Part shown: piece after piece, positions 49,374-58,509 of the stretch
How the letters are laid out: every line of letters starts with the position of its first letter
Position numbering within the stretch: position 1 is the first letter of the stretch
DNA from: Bacteroidales bacterium
Lineage (GTDB): Bacteria > Bacteroidota > Bacteroidia > Bacteroidales > UBA932
DNA length: 64,000 nucleotides
Assembly: GCA_017634595.1 (NCBI GenBank)
Contig: JAGBNC010000006.1
Location: 226,596 to 290,595, forward strand
Direction of reading: 5' to 3'
The notes under the pieces: model-generated
Seen by the model: the letters and a program-made list of their open reading frames with translations, nothing else
Database searches by the model: none
What the model was told of the DNA's origin: nothing
Position numbers and translations under genes: made by a program

Positions 49374-50062
49374 AACCTGTCTTTTTCAAAAAGGACTCCA
49401 CGCTTACGCCACCAGCGGATCATCAGCCAGCCAATGAGCATGCCTCCCAGATGTGCGAAATGCGCCACTCCGTCGGCAAAACCCGCCACGCCGGTAAACA
49501 GCTCTATCACGGCGAATATAACCACCATCCACTTGGCGCTCAACGTCACGGGGGGGAAAATAAGGGTCATCTTGGACTGCGGGAACAGCATGGCATATCC
49601 CATCAGCACGCCGTAGATGGCGCCGGATGCGCCCACGGTGGGGGTGTTCTTGAGGGCCACGATGGACTGAAGGGCCGACTGCGAATCGGAGCTCAAGAAC
49701 ATCTGCATCTCAATGTACTGGGTGCCGATCTGCATGGCCGCAGCTCCAAGGCCGCACACAAAATAGAACAGCAGGAACTTCTTGCTCCCCAATATGCGTT
49801 CCACCACCACTCCGAAGATGAACAGGGTGTACATATTGAAGAAGATGTGCCAAATGCCGCCGTGCATAAACATGTGCGTGACCACCTGCCACCAATGAAA
49901 AAAATGAGAACTGGGATAGAACAGACCGAAGGTGCCTATCATGAAGTTTTCATTGACAAGAGTAGCAATATATATTACAACGTTGACCAGAATCAAGTTC
50001 CTGGTCACAGGCGGTATCGATGACAGAAAGCCGCCGCGGTTTTCCTGGTAATAGTACGACAT
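49370..50062 (-). CDS. Rhomboid-family intramembrane serine protease
   Basis: A 230-residue membrane protein with about six helices. The catalytic Ser lies in TVGASGAIYG, the His in GVAHFAHLGGMLIGW, and the HMFMHGGIWHIFFNMYTL segment is the rhomboid HxxxHxxxxHxxxN helix. It cuts transmembrane segments of target proteins. It overlaps the mutL stop by 1 bp (TAATG) and tsaC by 4 bp. Targets are unknown. Confidence 0.95.
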   Translation of the reverse strand: MSYYYQENRGGFLSSIPPVTRNLILVNVVIYIATLVNENFMIGTFGLFYPSSHFFHWWQVVTHMFMHGGIWHIFFNMYTLFIFGVVVERILGSKKFLLFYFVCGLGAAAMQIGTQYIEMQMFLSSDSQSALQSIVALKNTPTVGASGAIYGVLMGYAMLFPQSKMTLIFPPVTLSAKWMVVIFAVIELFTGVAGFADGVAHFAHLGGMLIGWLMIRWWRKRGVLFEKDRL

Positions 50063-51858
50063 TAATTAAACCTCTTTTCTATTTCATCAACCCCAAGGAC
50101 CGACACAATGCGCCGGCCGTTGGAAGTAAACTCTGCATTGTCGCAAGCAAAAAGCATATCAAGCAGGTGGTGTACGCTCGCGGGAGAATCAGGCACCTGC
50201 GCATTTACAGCACCGAGCATGGCAAATTTGGCAGCGGTCTTCTGCTGCATGACCTCCTGCAGCGCGCTGCCCGAGTCGGACAGAATCAGCAGCAGGTCCC
50301 CTATCATACGTTCCACCTGGCCGCTCTCGCAGCTGTAGCCCTCAGGCACGCCTCCCACGCTCACCGAATCGGGCCCCTCCGGGCTGATGTCAAAGCCCAG
50401 GCTCGACAGCAATCCGGCGTTGGATTCCAGCAGCAGCTTTTCCTGCATGCCTACATTCACGGTCACGGGGAAAAGAGCAGTCTGGGTGACATGCTCGTTG
50501 TCGGCCAGAGCCTTAAGCGTCCTTTCGTATAATATGCGCTCCCATGCGCGCCGGATATTGACAATCATCAGGCCCGATGCCGAACGTGTCACCACAAAAC
50601 GTCCCTGCACCACAATAGCATCCTGTTCCTGCACAGCATTCTGGAAGAGCTGTCCGTAGTCGCCGCTGCGAGCGCTCAAGCCGCCGCTCCTGTAAGGCGC
50701 AGGAGAGCTTCCGCCGGACTGCTTGGGGGTATCGGTGAGGAAAGGATTGTATGAAGGGTCAAAATCGGGCACCGGGGGCTGCTGAACGCCCTTGTATTCA
50801 TCGAAGCCCTGACCTCTCTGGGGAAAATCTACGGCAGCATCGCGATCAAACTCTATGCTGGCGGCAATACTGTTACGTCCGAGAGTCTCGCGCACGCTGG
50901 CATAGAGCACCTGGAATATCAGATTATCATCTTCGAACTTGATCTCCGTCTTGGTAGGATGAATGTTGACATCGACCGAATGCGGATCCACGTCAAGGAA
51001 GATGAAATATGTGGGAGTGAATCCTTCGGGTATAAACTCCTCGTAGGCCTTCATCACCGCTTTGTGCAGATAGGGACTGCGGAAGAATCTGCCGCCCACG
51101 AAGAAATACTGATTGCCCAGAGTCTTGCGCGCGCTTTCGGGGCGCCCGGCAAAACCGCTTATCTTGACCACCGAGGTATCGGCGCTTACGTCCACCACAT
51201 CGCCCACCACATTGCGTCCTATCACATCCTGGATACGGAATTTCAGCGACTTGGCCTTGCGCAGCACCAGGACCTCTTTGCCGTTGTGTGTCAATGAGAA
51301 ACCGACTTCGGGCCTGGGTATCGCTACCCGGGTGAACTCTTCTATGATATGCTTGAATTCTACATTGTCGCTCTTAAGGAATTTGCGGCGGGCTGGGGTA
51401 TTGTAGAACAGATTCCTGACGGCGAAGTTCGATCCCGACGGCGCCGATACCGAAGATGTTTTCACCCCGGCTTCGCCGTCTATCACAACCTGTGTCGCTG
51501 TGTCATCGTCGGGGCGGCGGGTGCGGAGTGTGACCTGGGCCACCGCCGCTATACTCGCCAGGGCCTCGCCGCGGAAGCCGTAGGTCAGTATGTTTTCAAG
51601 GTCGGCAGGAGTGGAAATCTTGGACGTCGCATGGCGTTCGAAGCACAGTACGGCATCGGATGGGCTCATCCCGCATCCGTTGTCGATTACCTGGATAAGG
51701 GTCCGTCCGGAGTCGCTGATGACCACGTCCACCTGGCTGGCACCGGCGTCCACCGCGTTCTCCATCAGCTCCTTCACCACCGACGCGGGCCTCTGCACCA
51801 CTTCTCCGGCGGCGATCATATTGGACAATCTGGCAGACAGTACTTTAAGTCGTCCCAT
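50062..51858 (-). CDS. mutL: DNA mismatch repair protein MutL
   Basis: A 598-residue protein. The N-terminal GHKL ATPase has IAAGEVVQRPASVVKELMEN, DNGCGM, FERHATSKI and GFRGEALASIAAV. A linker and a C-terminal dimerisation domain follow. I do not see the metal-binding DQHAxxER motif; the region reads NIRRAWERILYE instead, so the usual MutL endonuclease signature looks altered. It couples mismatch recognition to repair. Genes on both sides are tightly spaced. Confidence 0.96.
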   Translation of the reverse strand: MGRLKVLSARLSNMIAAGEVVQRPASVVKELMENAVDAGASQVDVVISDSGRTLIQVIDNGCGMSPSDAVLCFERHATSKISTPADLENILTYGFRGEALASIAAVAQVTLRTRRPDDDTATQVVIDGEAGVKTSSVSAPSGSNFAVRNLFYNTPARRKFLKSDNVEFKHIIEEFTRVAIPRPEVGFSLTHNGKEVLVLRKAKSLKFRIQDVIGRNVVGDVVDVSADTSVVKISGFAGRPESARKTLGNQYFFVGGRFFRSPYLHKAVMKAYEEFIPEGFTPTYFIFLDVDPHSVDVNIHPTKTEIKFEDDNLIFQVLYASVRETLGRNSIAASIEFDRDAAVDFPQRGQGFDEYKGVQQPPVPDFDPSYNPFLTDTPKQSGGSSPAPYRSGGLSARSGDYGQLFQNAVQEQDAIVVQGRFVVTRSASGLMIVNIRRAWERILYERTLKALADNEHVTQTALFPVTVNVGMQEKLLLESNAGLLSSLGFDISPEGPDSVSVGGVPEGYSCESGQVERMIGDLLLILSDSGSALQEVMQQKTAAKFAMLGAVNAQVPDSPASVHHLLDMLFACDNAEFTSNGRRIVSVLGVDEIEKRFN

Positions 51859-51861
51859 TGC

Positions 51862-52164
51862 TTATAGCATGGAGTAGAACTTGGCGATAAAATACAATAC
51901 CGCCACGATCAGGAGGGCCGTAATAATGCCGATGATAGTCTGCGCCTTGCTCATGTGGCTGCGCGTGCGGCTATAGTGGCCGTCACGCAGTGAGCCTTTG
52001 ATGTAAGACCCTGGCACATAAGTGCCTTCTTTCTTTTCTTTATCGGCAGTACCGTCCACGGCGCCGAACATCTGTTTGCGCTTTTCCTCTTCAGGGTCGT
52101 AGTAGATCGGCTTGTAGTTGAAAACGCGGTGCTCGTTTTCGCCGAAAAAATTAAACAGTCCCAT
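51862..52164 (-). CDS. Conserved small tail-anchored membrane protein
   Basis: A 100-residue protein with a polar N-terminus (FGENEHRVFNYKPIYYDPEEE) and one C-terminal membrane helix (IIGIITALLIVAVLYFIAKF). The pattern HRVFNYKPxYYDPExE looks like a Bacteroidales conserved protein; no function is known to me. First gene of the mutL operon. Its ATG is 8 nt from a -7 box. Confidence 0.75.
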   Translation of the reverse strand: MGLFNFFGENEHRVFNYKPIYYDPEEEKRKQMFGAVDGTADKEKKEGTYVPGSYIKGSLRDGHYSRTRSHMSKAQTIIGIITALLIVAVLYFIAKFYSML

Positions 52165-52171
52165 AATTTTA

Positions 52172-52179
52172 CAAAATTA
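52172..52179 (-). promoter_or_regulatory. -7 box of the mutL operon
   Basis: TAATTTTG on the minus strand, 7 bp before the ATG at 52164, with TTTT 19 bp upstream as a -33-like element that falls inside the divergent YhhN-like gene. Confidence 0.5.
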
Positions 52180-52183
52180 GTGA

Positions 52184-52191
52184 TATTTTTG
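52184..52191 (+). promoter_or_regulatory. -7 box of the YhhN-like gene
   Basis: TATTTTTG on the plus strand, 4 bp before the ATG at 52196 and only 4 bp from the opposite -7 box. Confidence 0.5.
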
Positions 52192-52195
52192 TAAG

Positions 52196-52888
52196 ATGAA
52201 AAATAAAAGACTTTGGTTAATTCCCGCAGCATTTTATGCTGTGTGCTGCATATTGAATCTTTGGGGTTGCTTGTCCGATGGAGATTTGGAGCGCTGCGTC
52301 AAGCCTGCCCTGATGCCTCTGCTATGTCTCACCACCTTCACTTACCTCCTTCCCCGGAGAGGGGAAGGAGCGGCGTTGCTGCTATGCGGCCAGCTGTTCG
52401 GCTTTGCGGGCGACACCATGCTGCTGGGAAAGGGCTTCGTATTCTTTGCCGGAGGCATAGGACTCTTCCTCATAGGCCACATATTCTATATCTGCCTGTT
52501 CGGAGGCCGCTCATGGAAAGGACTCAAAGCATGGCACTGGGCCCTGGCCATGACTTTCTGCCTGGGGCTTACGGCCGGCCTCATTAAAGGTATAGGGGTC
52601 AACGGCACTATGCTGGCCCCAATGGGAGTTTATGGATTCGTACTCACCCTGCTGATGTTCAGCACCTTGGCAGGAGCGCTCCGCTTCGGCGGACTGACAT
52701 GGTGGATGCTGTTTGCCGGCGCCGTGCTGTTCACGTTCTCAGATGCCCTGATAGCTGTCAGGAACTTCGGGAACTTAAGCCGGTTTATGGGAGGATTCGG
52801 GGTGATGTCAACATACCTTGCAGCGCAGACTCTTCTGGCCGCAGGAGGCGTAAGATTGATTACCAGACAAACTCCCCGTCGTCCTTAA
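52196..52888 (+). CDS. YhhN/TMEM86-family membrane protein (lysoplasmalogenase-like)
   Basis: A 230-residue protein with about seven membrane helices. YhhN-type signatures include FAGDTMLLG, GLFLIGHIFYICLF and FTFSDALIAVRNF, with conserved Asp residues in GD and SD. Some members hydrolyse the vinyl-ether bond of lysoplasmalogens; whether this one does is not shown. The 3' end overlaps the micro-ORF on the other strand by 29 bp. Confidence 0.8.
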   Translation: MKNKRLWLIPAAFYAVCCILNLWGCLSDGDLERCVKPALMPLLCLTTFTYLLPRRGEGAALLLCGQLFGFAGDTMLLGKGFVFFAGGIGLFLIGHIFYICLFGGRSWKGLKAWHWALAMTFCLGLTAGLIKGIGVNGTMLAPMGVYGFVLTLLMFSTLAGALRFGGLTWWMLFAGAVLFTFSDALIAVRNFGNLSRFMGGFGVMSTYLAAQTLLAAGGVRLITRQTPRRP

Positions 52889-52982
52889 AGTCCTCAATAG
52901 AGCCTTCGACAGACTGGCAGATCAACTGCTGAAGGGCTGCGCCCAGCAGTTCGGCATCGGGAGTTATGTATTTTTTGTTCAT
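52860..52982 (-). CDS. 40-residue micro-ORF, YxxP/Trp-tail family
   Basis: ATG at 52982, stop at 52860. Contains YITPDAELLGAALQQLICQS and ends DFKDDGEFVW. It shares the YxxP-Leu-rich-Ser core and a Trp near the C-terminus with the micro-ORFs at 45685-45834 and 60572-60769. A TACATTTG box (52994-52987) ends 4 nt before the ATG. It follows the interrupted panE-like gene. No function is known to me. Confidence 0.6.
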   Translation of the reverse strand: MNKKYITPDAELLGAALQQLICQSVEGSIEDFKDDGEFVW

Positions 52983-52986
52983 CGTG

Positions 52987-52994
52987 CAAATGTA
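52987..52994 (-). promoter_or_regulatory. -7 box directly before the 40-residue micro-ORF
   Basis: TACATTTG on the minus strand fits TAnnTTTG, with the ATG 4 nt further on. Confidence 0.5.
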
Positions 52995-52995
52995 A

Positions 52996-54003
52996 TCATT
53001 TTCTGAAATAATTCAAATTATCGAACGACGGTTTCAATTCGCCGGATTCGCACTTATGAATTATCTCCACCACCGCATCGTTGCAGGGCGTAGGACATCC
53101 CACCTTACGGCCGAATGCGCACACCGCTCCGTTGATAGCATCGACTTCGGTTTTCTTTCCCTTCTCCAGGTCCTGCAACATGCTGGCCTTCAAGCGGGCG
53201 TGCTTGCGTATAGCTATAGGGATGATGAACCATGAGATTGCTTTCTTCACCGGGCCGTTGTAGTCGAGCAGCTTGACAATATCCTTGCCCTGTACCGGCT
53301 CTATCTTGATACCGCCCTTGGCGCAAACATCTATGCATTCCTTTATTATAGCCTGGACATAGCGGCGTGAGGCCTTATTGGATGCGGCCTCGCCGAAGGT
53401 GGTGCCGAGGACAGCGCTCATGCCGGAGAAAGAAGCGTTGATCAAAAGCTTGCTCCAGCGGGTCCCTATGAAATTGTCCTCCACGTCCACGCTCCCCATC
53501 AGTTCAAGCAAAGCCTTGACCTGCTGCAGTTTGGGATTGGGCTTGCTGCTGATGGAGCCAAGCGAAAAAGTGAGAGCGTCGGGAGCGCTGGTGAGCTCGC
53601 ACACTCCCGGCCCCAGCATGGTAGCGCCCCATGCCACCGTACAGCCAAGCACCCTGTCGGGGCCTACTATGTCGGCAATAAGGGGCTCGGGAAGACCGTT
53701 CTGGAAAGTGACAATGACTCCGTCCGGAGCGAGGAAAGGGCGCAGGAACTCAACTACTTGAGCATTGTTCTGCTGCTTAGTCATAAGGAAGATCGCATCG
53801 TACACTCAGCTCAGTTCCTCATCGGTATATGCAGTAACAGGCTGCACGAAATCAAGCGTCCCCACAACATGCGCGCCTTTTTCCTGCAGGGCGGCAACGT
53901 GAGCCTTGTTGTGGTTCACTAATTCTATCTTTCCTCCGTTTTTGGTAATGAATGCGCCCAGAATGGTCCCGAGGGAGCCGGCGCCGTAAATCATAGTTCT
54001 CAT
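52996..54003 (-). pseudogene. panE: 2-dehydropantoate 2-reductase-like gene interrupted by an in-frame TGA
   Basis: The frame reads an ApbA/PanE N-terminus (MIYGAGSLGTILGAFITKNG), then ...TDEELS, a TGA at 53806-53808, then VYDAIFLMTKQQNNAQ and the rest of the enzyme (VTFQNGLPEP, NASFSGMSAVLG, TEVDAINGAVC). No frameshift is needed: one base change from a sense codon such as GGA would restore about 335 codons. PanE reduces ketopantoate with NADPH in pantothenate synthesis. It is either a recent nonsense mutation, a sequencing error or a recoded stop. It lies 3 bp after the DUF2130 gene. Confidence 0.8.
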
Positions 54004-54006
54004 ATA

Positions 54007-55227
54007 TTAATCATCATTTTGCTGTGAAGCGTCACGGGCCGCATCGAACTTGGCTTTCATGGTAGGGTTACCGCGGGTCAAGCGCTTGACCGACAGCGCA
54101 TCAGCCTTGTCGTTGGCCAGGCGGAGGTTGTTCTCCGACCCTATGAGCGCATCTTTTATCTTCTGCAGGTGTGCTATCGACTTGTCAATCTCCTCGATGG
54201 CCGTACGGAACTTCTCGCTGGCCAGACGGTAATTGCGTCCGAACGCATCCTTGAAGGTGTTCAACTGCTCTTCGAACTTGGTCACATCCACGCTCTGGCT
54301 GCGGGCCAGCATCAACTCCTTCTGATATTCGATGCTCTTCTTGGCTGCATTCACCAGCAGCGTTATCATCGATTTAAAGAACTGGGGACGTATGACGTAC
54401 ATCTTGGGATAGCGGTAAGACACGTCCACAATGCCTCCGTTGTACAGCTCGCTATCGGGCTCCAGCAACGATACCAGCACCGCATACTCGCAGCCCTTGG
54501 CATTGCGGTCGGCATCGAGCTTGCGGAAGAAGTCTTCGTTCTTATGCTTGGTGGCGGTCTCGTCCATCTCGTTCTTCATTTCAAACATGATGGAGATATA
54601 TTCGGTGCCGTCGGAATAGTCACGGAATATGAAATCGCCCTTGCTGCCTCCCGAAGCGTCATTGTCTTTCTCAAAGTAAGCCCCTGGCATCAAAGGTCTT
54701 AGCTCGCTGTTGTACACAGTGCTGCAGTGAGACTCCAGCGTCTCCCCCACCATCTTGGTGGACATCCTGGTCTTGAGGTCCTTATAGTAATCGACCTGCT
54801 CCTGCACGAACTTCAGCCGGTTCTCGTACTCCTCGCGCAGGGCCTTCTCCTGAAGCTCCGCCTGGGACTTCTTAAGCTGCGAATCCGAACGCAGCTGCTG
54901 CATCTGAGCCTTCAGGCTGGCTATCTCCGTGTCTTTGGAAGATACGGCCTTGGCAAGCTCGAGCTGCTTACGCTCCTCCAGCGAGTCCAGACGGCCTTTC
55001 AGCGCACTTATCTCCTGGTCGCGTCCGAACAGCTCGGCCTGGAACTTCTGCCCTGCCTGGGCCGCCCGCGCCTGCTCCTGGGCGTCGCGCTGGGCCTTCA
55101 GTTCGGCAAGGCGCCTCTGCACCTCGGCATTGAACTCAGCACCCTTGACCTGGTTGGCAAGAGAGGCATAATCGGCTTCATCTATCGTAAGAATGTTTCC
55201 GCAGTGCGGGCATCGCAGTTCACGCAT
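54007..55227 (-). CDS. DUF2130 coiled-coil protein
   Basis: A 406-residue soluble protein. It starts with a zinc-ribbon-like [13 protein letters not shown], continues with about 120 residues of coiled coil (Glu/Lys/Gln-rich) and ends with the DUF2130 domain ([51 protein letters not shown]). The core looks nuclease-like (PD-(D/E)XK-type order: D...E-x-K in FEMKNE), but activity is not established. A -7 box (TATATTTG, 55258-55251) lies 24 bp upstream. It is first in an operon with panE. Confidence 0.85.
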   Translation of the reverse strand: MRELRCPHCGNILTIDEADYASLANQVKGAEFNAEVQRRLAELKAQRDAQEQARAAQAGQKFQAELFGRDQEISALKGRLDSLEERKQLELAKAVSSKDTEIASLKAQMQQLRSDSQLKKSQAELQEKALREEYENRLKFVQEQVDYYKDLKTRMSTKMVGETLESHCSTVYNSELRPLMPGAYFEKDNDASGGSKGDFIFRDYSDGTEYISIMFEMKNEMDETATKHKNEDFFRKLDADRNAKGCEYAVLVSLLEPDSELYNGGIVDVSYRYPKMYVIRPQFFKSMITLLVNAAKKSIEYQKELMLARSQSVDVTKFEEQLNTFKDAFGRNYRLASEKFRTAIEEIDKSIAHLQKIKDALIGSENNLRLANDKADALSVKRLTRGNPTMKAKFDAARDASQQNDD

Positions 55228-55270
55228 AACAATCGGTATTAGTTATCTGACAAATATAAGGATTTTTCGT

Positions 55271-55278
55271 TATCTTTG
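55271..55278 (+). promoter_or_regulatory. -7 box of the esterase gene
   Basis: TATCTTTG, 16 bp before the ATG at 55295, divergent from the DUF2130 promoter at 55251-55258. Confidence 0.55.
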
Positions 55279-55294
55279 TTGGATTACACTTCGT

Positions 55295-56161
55295 ATGAAA
55301 CGATTCTTAGTTTTAGTTTTCATCATATTTACGGTGCTGCCTTGTGCGGGCTACGACTTGATGTCCAGCTCCGTACGTATTGAGAGTGGCGGCCGTAAGA
55401 TCAAGACAAGGGTGCTGCAGCCCAAAGACACGCCAGGCCTTGTCCCGGGGATCCTGTGGATTCACGGCGGCGGATACATGACGGGCGGTGCTTATATGGT
55501 CGAAGTATCCAACGGAAAGATGCTGGCCGAGCGCTTCGGAGCCGTGGTAGTGTGCCCCGACTACAGACTTGCCTGGGAGTCCCCGTATCCTGCCGCCCTT
55601 GAAGACTGCTACGCAGCACTGGAGTGGATGTACGACCACGCCGACTCCCTGGGCATAGACAAGAGCAGAATAGTGGTAGGCGGCGAGAGTGCAGGAGGCG
55701 GGCTGACCGCGGCGCTGTGCATATACGCTAGAGACAAAGGACGCATACCCATATCACTTCAGCTGCCGCTCTATCCCATGCTTGACAGCGAAGACACCCC
55801 ATCATCGGCCGACAATCACGGCCTGGTGTGGGACACCAGGCGCAACCACTGGGGCTGGCGGCACTACCTCGGCGAAGACTACGGCACCGACAATGTTAGC
55901 AAATATGCTTCCCCCGCCAGGGAGACCGACTACTCCGGGCTGCCGGCATGCTACACCTTCGTCACCGACGGAGAGCCTTTCTACCAGGAGACAATGGACT
56001 ACGTGCAGAACCTGAAGGATGCCGGCGTGGAGGCTTGCGTGGATGTGTACAGCGGCAATGCGCATGCCTTCGACCTGCTTACGCCATGGCGTAAACAGAG
56101 CAAGCTTGCCAGAGAGCGCCTGTGCGAAGTATTCTCCGCCTGGCTTAGCGCCGTCCGCTGA
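55295..56161 (+). CDS. Exported alpha/beta-hydrolase (HSL-type esterase)
   Basis: About 288 residues from the ATG at 55295 (MKRFLVLVFIIFTVLPCAG); the upstream open frame crosses the promoter. Oxyanion-hole HGGGYMTGG, nucleophile in VGGESAGGGLTAALC, acid in FVTDGEPFYQE and His in SGNAHAFDLL form a full catalytic set of the hormone-sensitive-lipase/BD-FAE group. It probably hydrolyses carboxylic esters such as acyl or acetyl groups outside the cytoplasm. The end overlaps the convergent papain-like gene by 17 bp. Confidence 0.88.
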   Translation: MKRFLVLVFIIFTVLPCAGYDLMSSSVRIESGGRKIKTRVLQPKDTPGLVPGILWIHGGGYMTGGAYMVEVSNGKMLAERFGAVVVCPDYRLAWESPYPAALEDCYAALEWMYDHADSLGIDKSRIVVGGESAGGGLTAALCIYARDKGRIPISLQLPLYPMLDSEDTPSSADNHGLVWDTRRNHWGWRHYLGEDYGTDNVSKYASPARETDYSGLPACYTFVTDGEPFYQETMDYVQNLKDAGVEACVDVYSGNAHAFDLLTPWRKQSKLARERLCEVFSAWLSAVR

Positions 56162-56831
56162 AGTAGGTCTCGAGCTTCACATCCACCGGCTGCAGGCAAT
56201 CTTCCTTCATCATAGCGGCAGGGTTTGTGCCCGGTACGCCCTGCGGAACGGGGATCCCGAGTATTGCGAACAATTCTTCCCAGTAAGGGGGCATGGTGCC
56301 GTCCTGTGAACGGAAGTTCATAGGAGCCTCGTGGAAGATATAGCTTCCGTCTGCCCGCACATAGCTATCACGTATCAGCTCCGTGCAGTAGCGTGCCGTA
56401 TCGCAAGGAACGAAACTATTGTTATAGCTGAGCCCCAGGTATTTAAGCGAATTCTTGACGTAGTCGGCGGCCTGCCGGTTGTCTTTGAGGCGCATCACGA
56501 AGAAGCGCGGCAGCGAGCCGTTGTTGAGTGTAAAGTCGCAGAAGAAGGTATCGAGCGGATGCCTGTCCACACCATGCTTCAGCGTTGCATCTATGATGTA
56601 CGGGCCGTCTTCGGCAATGTCCAGAATGGCGGCGTGGATAATGTTCAGCGAATCAGTGGCAGTGGCAGTGGCGTCGCCGATGGCGTTGGACATAGAGTCA
56701 ATGCGGTAATCCAGAGGTATTCCTACGAATACAAGGTCCCCGGTGCGAGGTGCGGGGCGATTGCAAGCCGATACAATGGCGGCAAGCATAAAGGCGCCCG
56801 CCAGTGCCTTAATAAATCTGTGTGTAGTCAT
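56145..56831 (-). CDS. YiiX/YebB-like permuted papain-fold lipoprotein
   Basis: A 228-residue lipoprotein (lipobox AAIVSAC). It matches the permuted NlpC/P60-like group (peptidase C92 type): GDLVFVG near the start, IIHAAILDI carrying the His, and the YCTELI segment carrying the Cys near residue 148. Such enzymes may act as amidases or peptidases on envelope substrates; the substrate is unknown. It lies 2 bp after the nitroreductase gene. Confidence 0.8.
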   Translation of the reverse strand: MTTHRFIKALAGAFMLAAIVSACNRPAPRTGDLVFVGIPLDYRIDSMSNAIGDATATATDSLNIIHAAILDIAEDGPYIIDATLKHGVDRHPLDTFFCDFTLNNGSLPRFFVMRLKDNRQAADYVKNSLKYLGLSYNNSFVPCDTARYCTELIRDSYVRADGSYIFHEAPMNFRSQDGTMPPYWEELFAILGIPVPQGVPGTNPAAMMKEDCLQPVDVKLETYFSGRR

Positions 56832-56833
56832 AT

Positions 56834-57469
56834 TTATAGCAACAAATCATCAATTTTAAGTTTCGGGACATAGTGAACGCCGTCTTGGCGGTAGTAACGC
56901 AGGTCGGCGCCTGCCGGGACCTCCTTCAATTCGATTCTGTCTGTCCCCTTCCCTACGGCCAGCACCGCCAGCGGCTCGAGCGGAAGCCCCAGCCCGGCTT
57001 TGACGGCAGCCCTGTCGAAAGCCCGCACAATCAAAGCGTTGAGACCGATTTCCACGGCCTTAAGCGCCATGCTCTGCAGGGATATGCCAAGGTCAATATC
57101 TACCATCGGGGACTCCGCCTCCGTGCTGCACACCACTATGAATGCCTTGGGCTCGGTGCCTGGAAGCGGAAGATGAAGCTCGGGGAGATAGCCTCCCAGG
57201 TGGAGGAAACGGCAGAAGTCCTCTCCTCCCGAGCTGGCATCAAGCAATTTGAAGCGAAGCGTCTGGGCGTTGCGGCCCGAGGGTATCTTGTTGTTGACCG
57301 ACACAATCGCCTCCAGCTGGCGCATGGCAACCGAATATGTGGTGTCGAAGGCCCTGTGGCTGCGGTTCTTTAGCAGAAGAGTGTCGAGAGAAGGAGTATT
57401 GCGGCGATACACTGTGCGGCCCGCCGAGCGGAGCGCCTCTTCGCGCTTTTCGATGTAATTGTCTGCCAT
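56834..57469 (-). CDS. Nitroreductase-family flavoprotein
   Basis: About 211 residues from the ATG at 57469 (MADNYIEKREEAL), taken over an upstream TTG. Nitroreductase features: NRSHRAFDTTYS (FMN phosphate contact), KIPSGRNAQTLRFKLL, DLGISLQSMALKAVEIGLNA and a late LAVGKG. It should bind FMN and reduce small molecules with NAD(P)H in the cytoplasm. It precedes the papain-like gene by 2 bp. Confidence 0.88.
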   Translation of the reverse strand: MADNYIEKREEALRSAGRTVYRRNTPSLDTLLLKNRSHRAFDTTYSVAMRQLEAIVSVNNKIPSGRNAQTLRFKLLDASSGGEDFCRFLHLGGYLPELHLPLPGTEPKAFIVVCSTEAESPMVDIDLGISLQSMALKAVEIGLNALIVRAFDRAAVKAGLGLPLEPLAVLAVGKGTDRIELKEVPAGADLRYYRQDGVHYVPKLKIDDLLL

Positions 57470-57770
57470 GTCGCGTCTAGTCAACTGGTGGGATTAAAAC
57501 ACGCCACAAATTTAGTGATTTTCGAGATAAACACCTCTCTTTTCTTGCATTCGGGCCCGGAAACAGCAATTTCGTGCTCCTGCGGGCCTGAGAACGGCGA
57601 TCTTGGGCCGGAATGGCGGTTTTTACCCGAGACCACGCGCTTTGTGAGAGCGAGAGCCCATTAAACAACACCGCCCGCATCTCTCGACGCAGGCGGCTTG
57701 CAATTCTAACCTAAAATTTAACCTATGAAAAAACTATTCGGTTAAACTATATTGCAAAGTGTGTGCCAAA
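57470..57770. other. 301-bp intergenic region with hairpin and dyad
   Basis: Between the cyclophilin gene end and the nitroreductase start. It contains CCGCC/GGCGG (57671-57696) and an outer TTGCAAT/ATTGCAA dyad (57698-57757) that encloses a six-codon frame, ATG AAA AAA CTA TTC GGT TAA. It has several GC-rich short stretches but no credible gene. The tiny frame with its TAACC-rich leader resembles the start of a lost exported protein gene. Confidence 0.45.
57671..57757. repeat. Paired hairpin and TTGCAAT/ATTGCAA dyad
   Basis: CCGCC (57671-57675) pairs with GGCGG (57692-57696), extended by nearby GC/GC. TTGCAAT (57698-57704) pairs with ATTGCAA (57751-57757), with TAACC and GGTTA inside. It may be the end signal of the cyclophilin transcript. 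Confidence 0.4.
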
Positions 57771-58454
57771 CTAGTTCAATTCGGGATCAAGTTCGACAGA
57801 AATTATCCAAATCGGATTGGTAGGGAGGCCGCGCTGGTCGGTTTGGACCGCTGCGATGTCGTCGATGACCTTTAATCCGTCGATAGTCTCGCCAAAGATG
57901 GTGTACTCTCCGTCAAGATGACGGCAGCCTTCCTCGCTCTGGACGATATAGAACTGTGAGCCGCTCGACTCCTTCATAGGATTGGCGATATCGCCTTTGC
58001 GGGCAGCAGCCAGAGCACCCTTCTTATGGTGATGGTTGGGAAGGATCTCGGCCTCGATCTGATAACCGGGTCCGCCGGTGCCGAAACTGGCGGCATTGTC
58101 CATAGTCTTGGTGAGCGGGTCTCCTCCCTGAATCATGAAATTCTTGATGATGCGATGGAACTGAAGACCGTCATAATAACCGCTGAGCGCAAGCTTTGCG
58201 AAGTTCTCACGATGCTTGGGAGTGTCGGAATAGAGACGCACCTTGATAGTGCCGAGAGTGGTCTTGATGTCAAAAACCGGCTCGGCGGGAAGATTTGCAA
58301 GTTTGTCCATAACTTTAGTAGCTTTCTCTGCCATAGCCACGGAGTCGGATGCGGCCTTGTCGTCCTGCTCTCCACCCTTGGTGGGATTGCCCCCGCAAGA
58401 TACTGCCAGCAGTACCACGGAGCACAGTACAGAAGCAATTGTTAATTTATTCAT
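57771..58454 (-). CDS. Cyclophilin-type peptidyl-prolyl isomerase lipoprotein
   Basis: About 227 residues from the ATG at 58454 (MNKLTIASVLCSVVLLAVSCGG), preferred because it gives a lipobox. The cyclophilin core is clear: TTLGTIKVRLYSDTPKHREN, YYDGLQFHRIIKNFMIQGGD, GPGYQIEAEI, SSGSQFYIV, LDGEYTIFGETIDGLKVIDD. It should speed proline isomerisation of exported proteins. A 60-residue charged linker precedes the domain. Confidence 0.92.
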   Translation of the reverse strand: MNKLTIASVLCSVVLLAVSCGGNPTKGGEQDDKAASDSVAMAEKATKVMDKLANLPAEPVFDIKTTLGTIKVRLYSDTPKHRENFAKLALSGYYDGLQFHRIIKNFMIQGGDPLTKTMDNAASFGTGGPGYQIEAEILPNHHHKKGALAAARKGDIANPMKESSGSQFYIVQSEEGCRHLDGEYTIFGETIDGLKVIDDIAAVQTDQRGLPTNPIWIISVELDPELN

Positions 58455-58509
58455 AATTACAATGTTAAAAAACAAAAAGCCGGACCATCCGGACCGGCTG
58501 CTGACTAAG

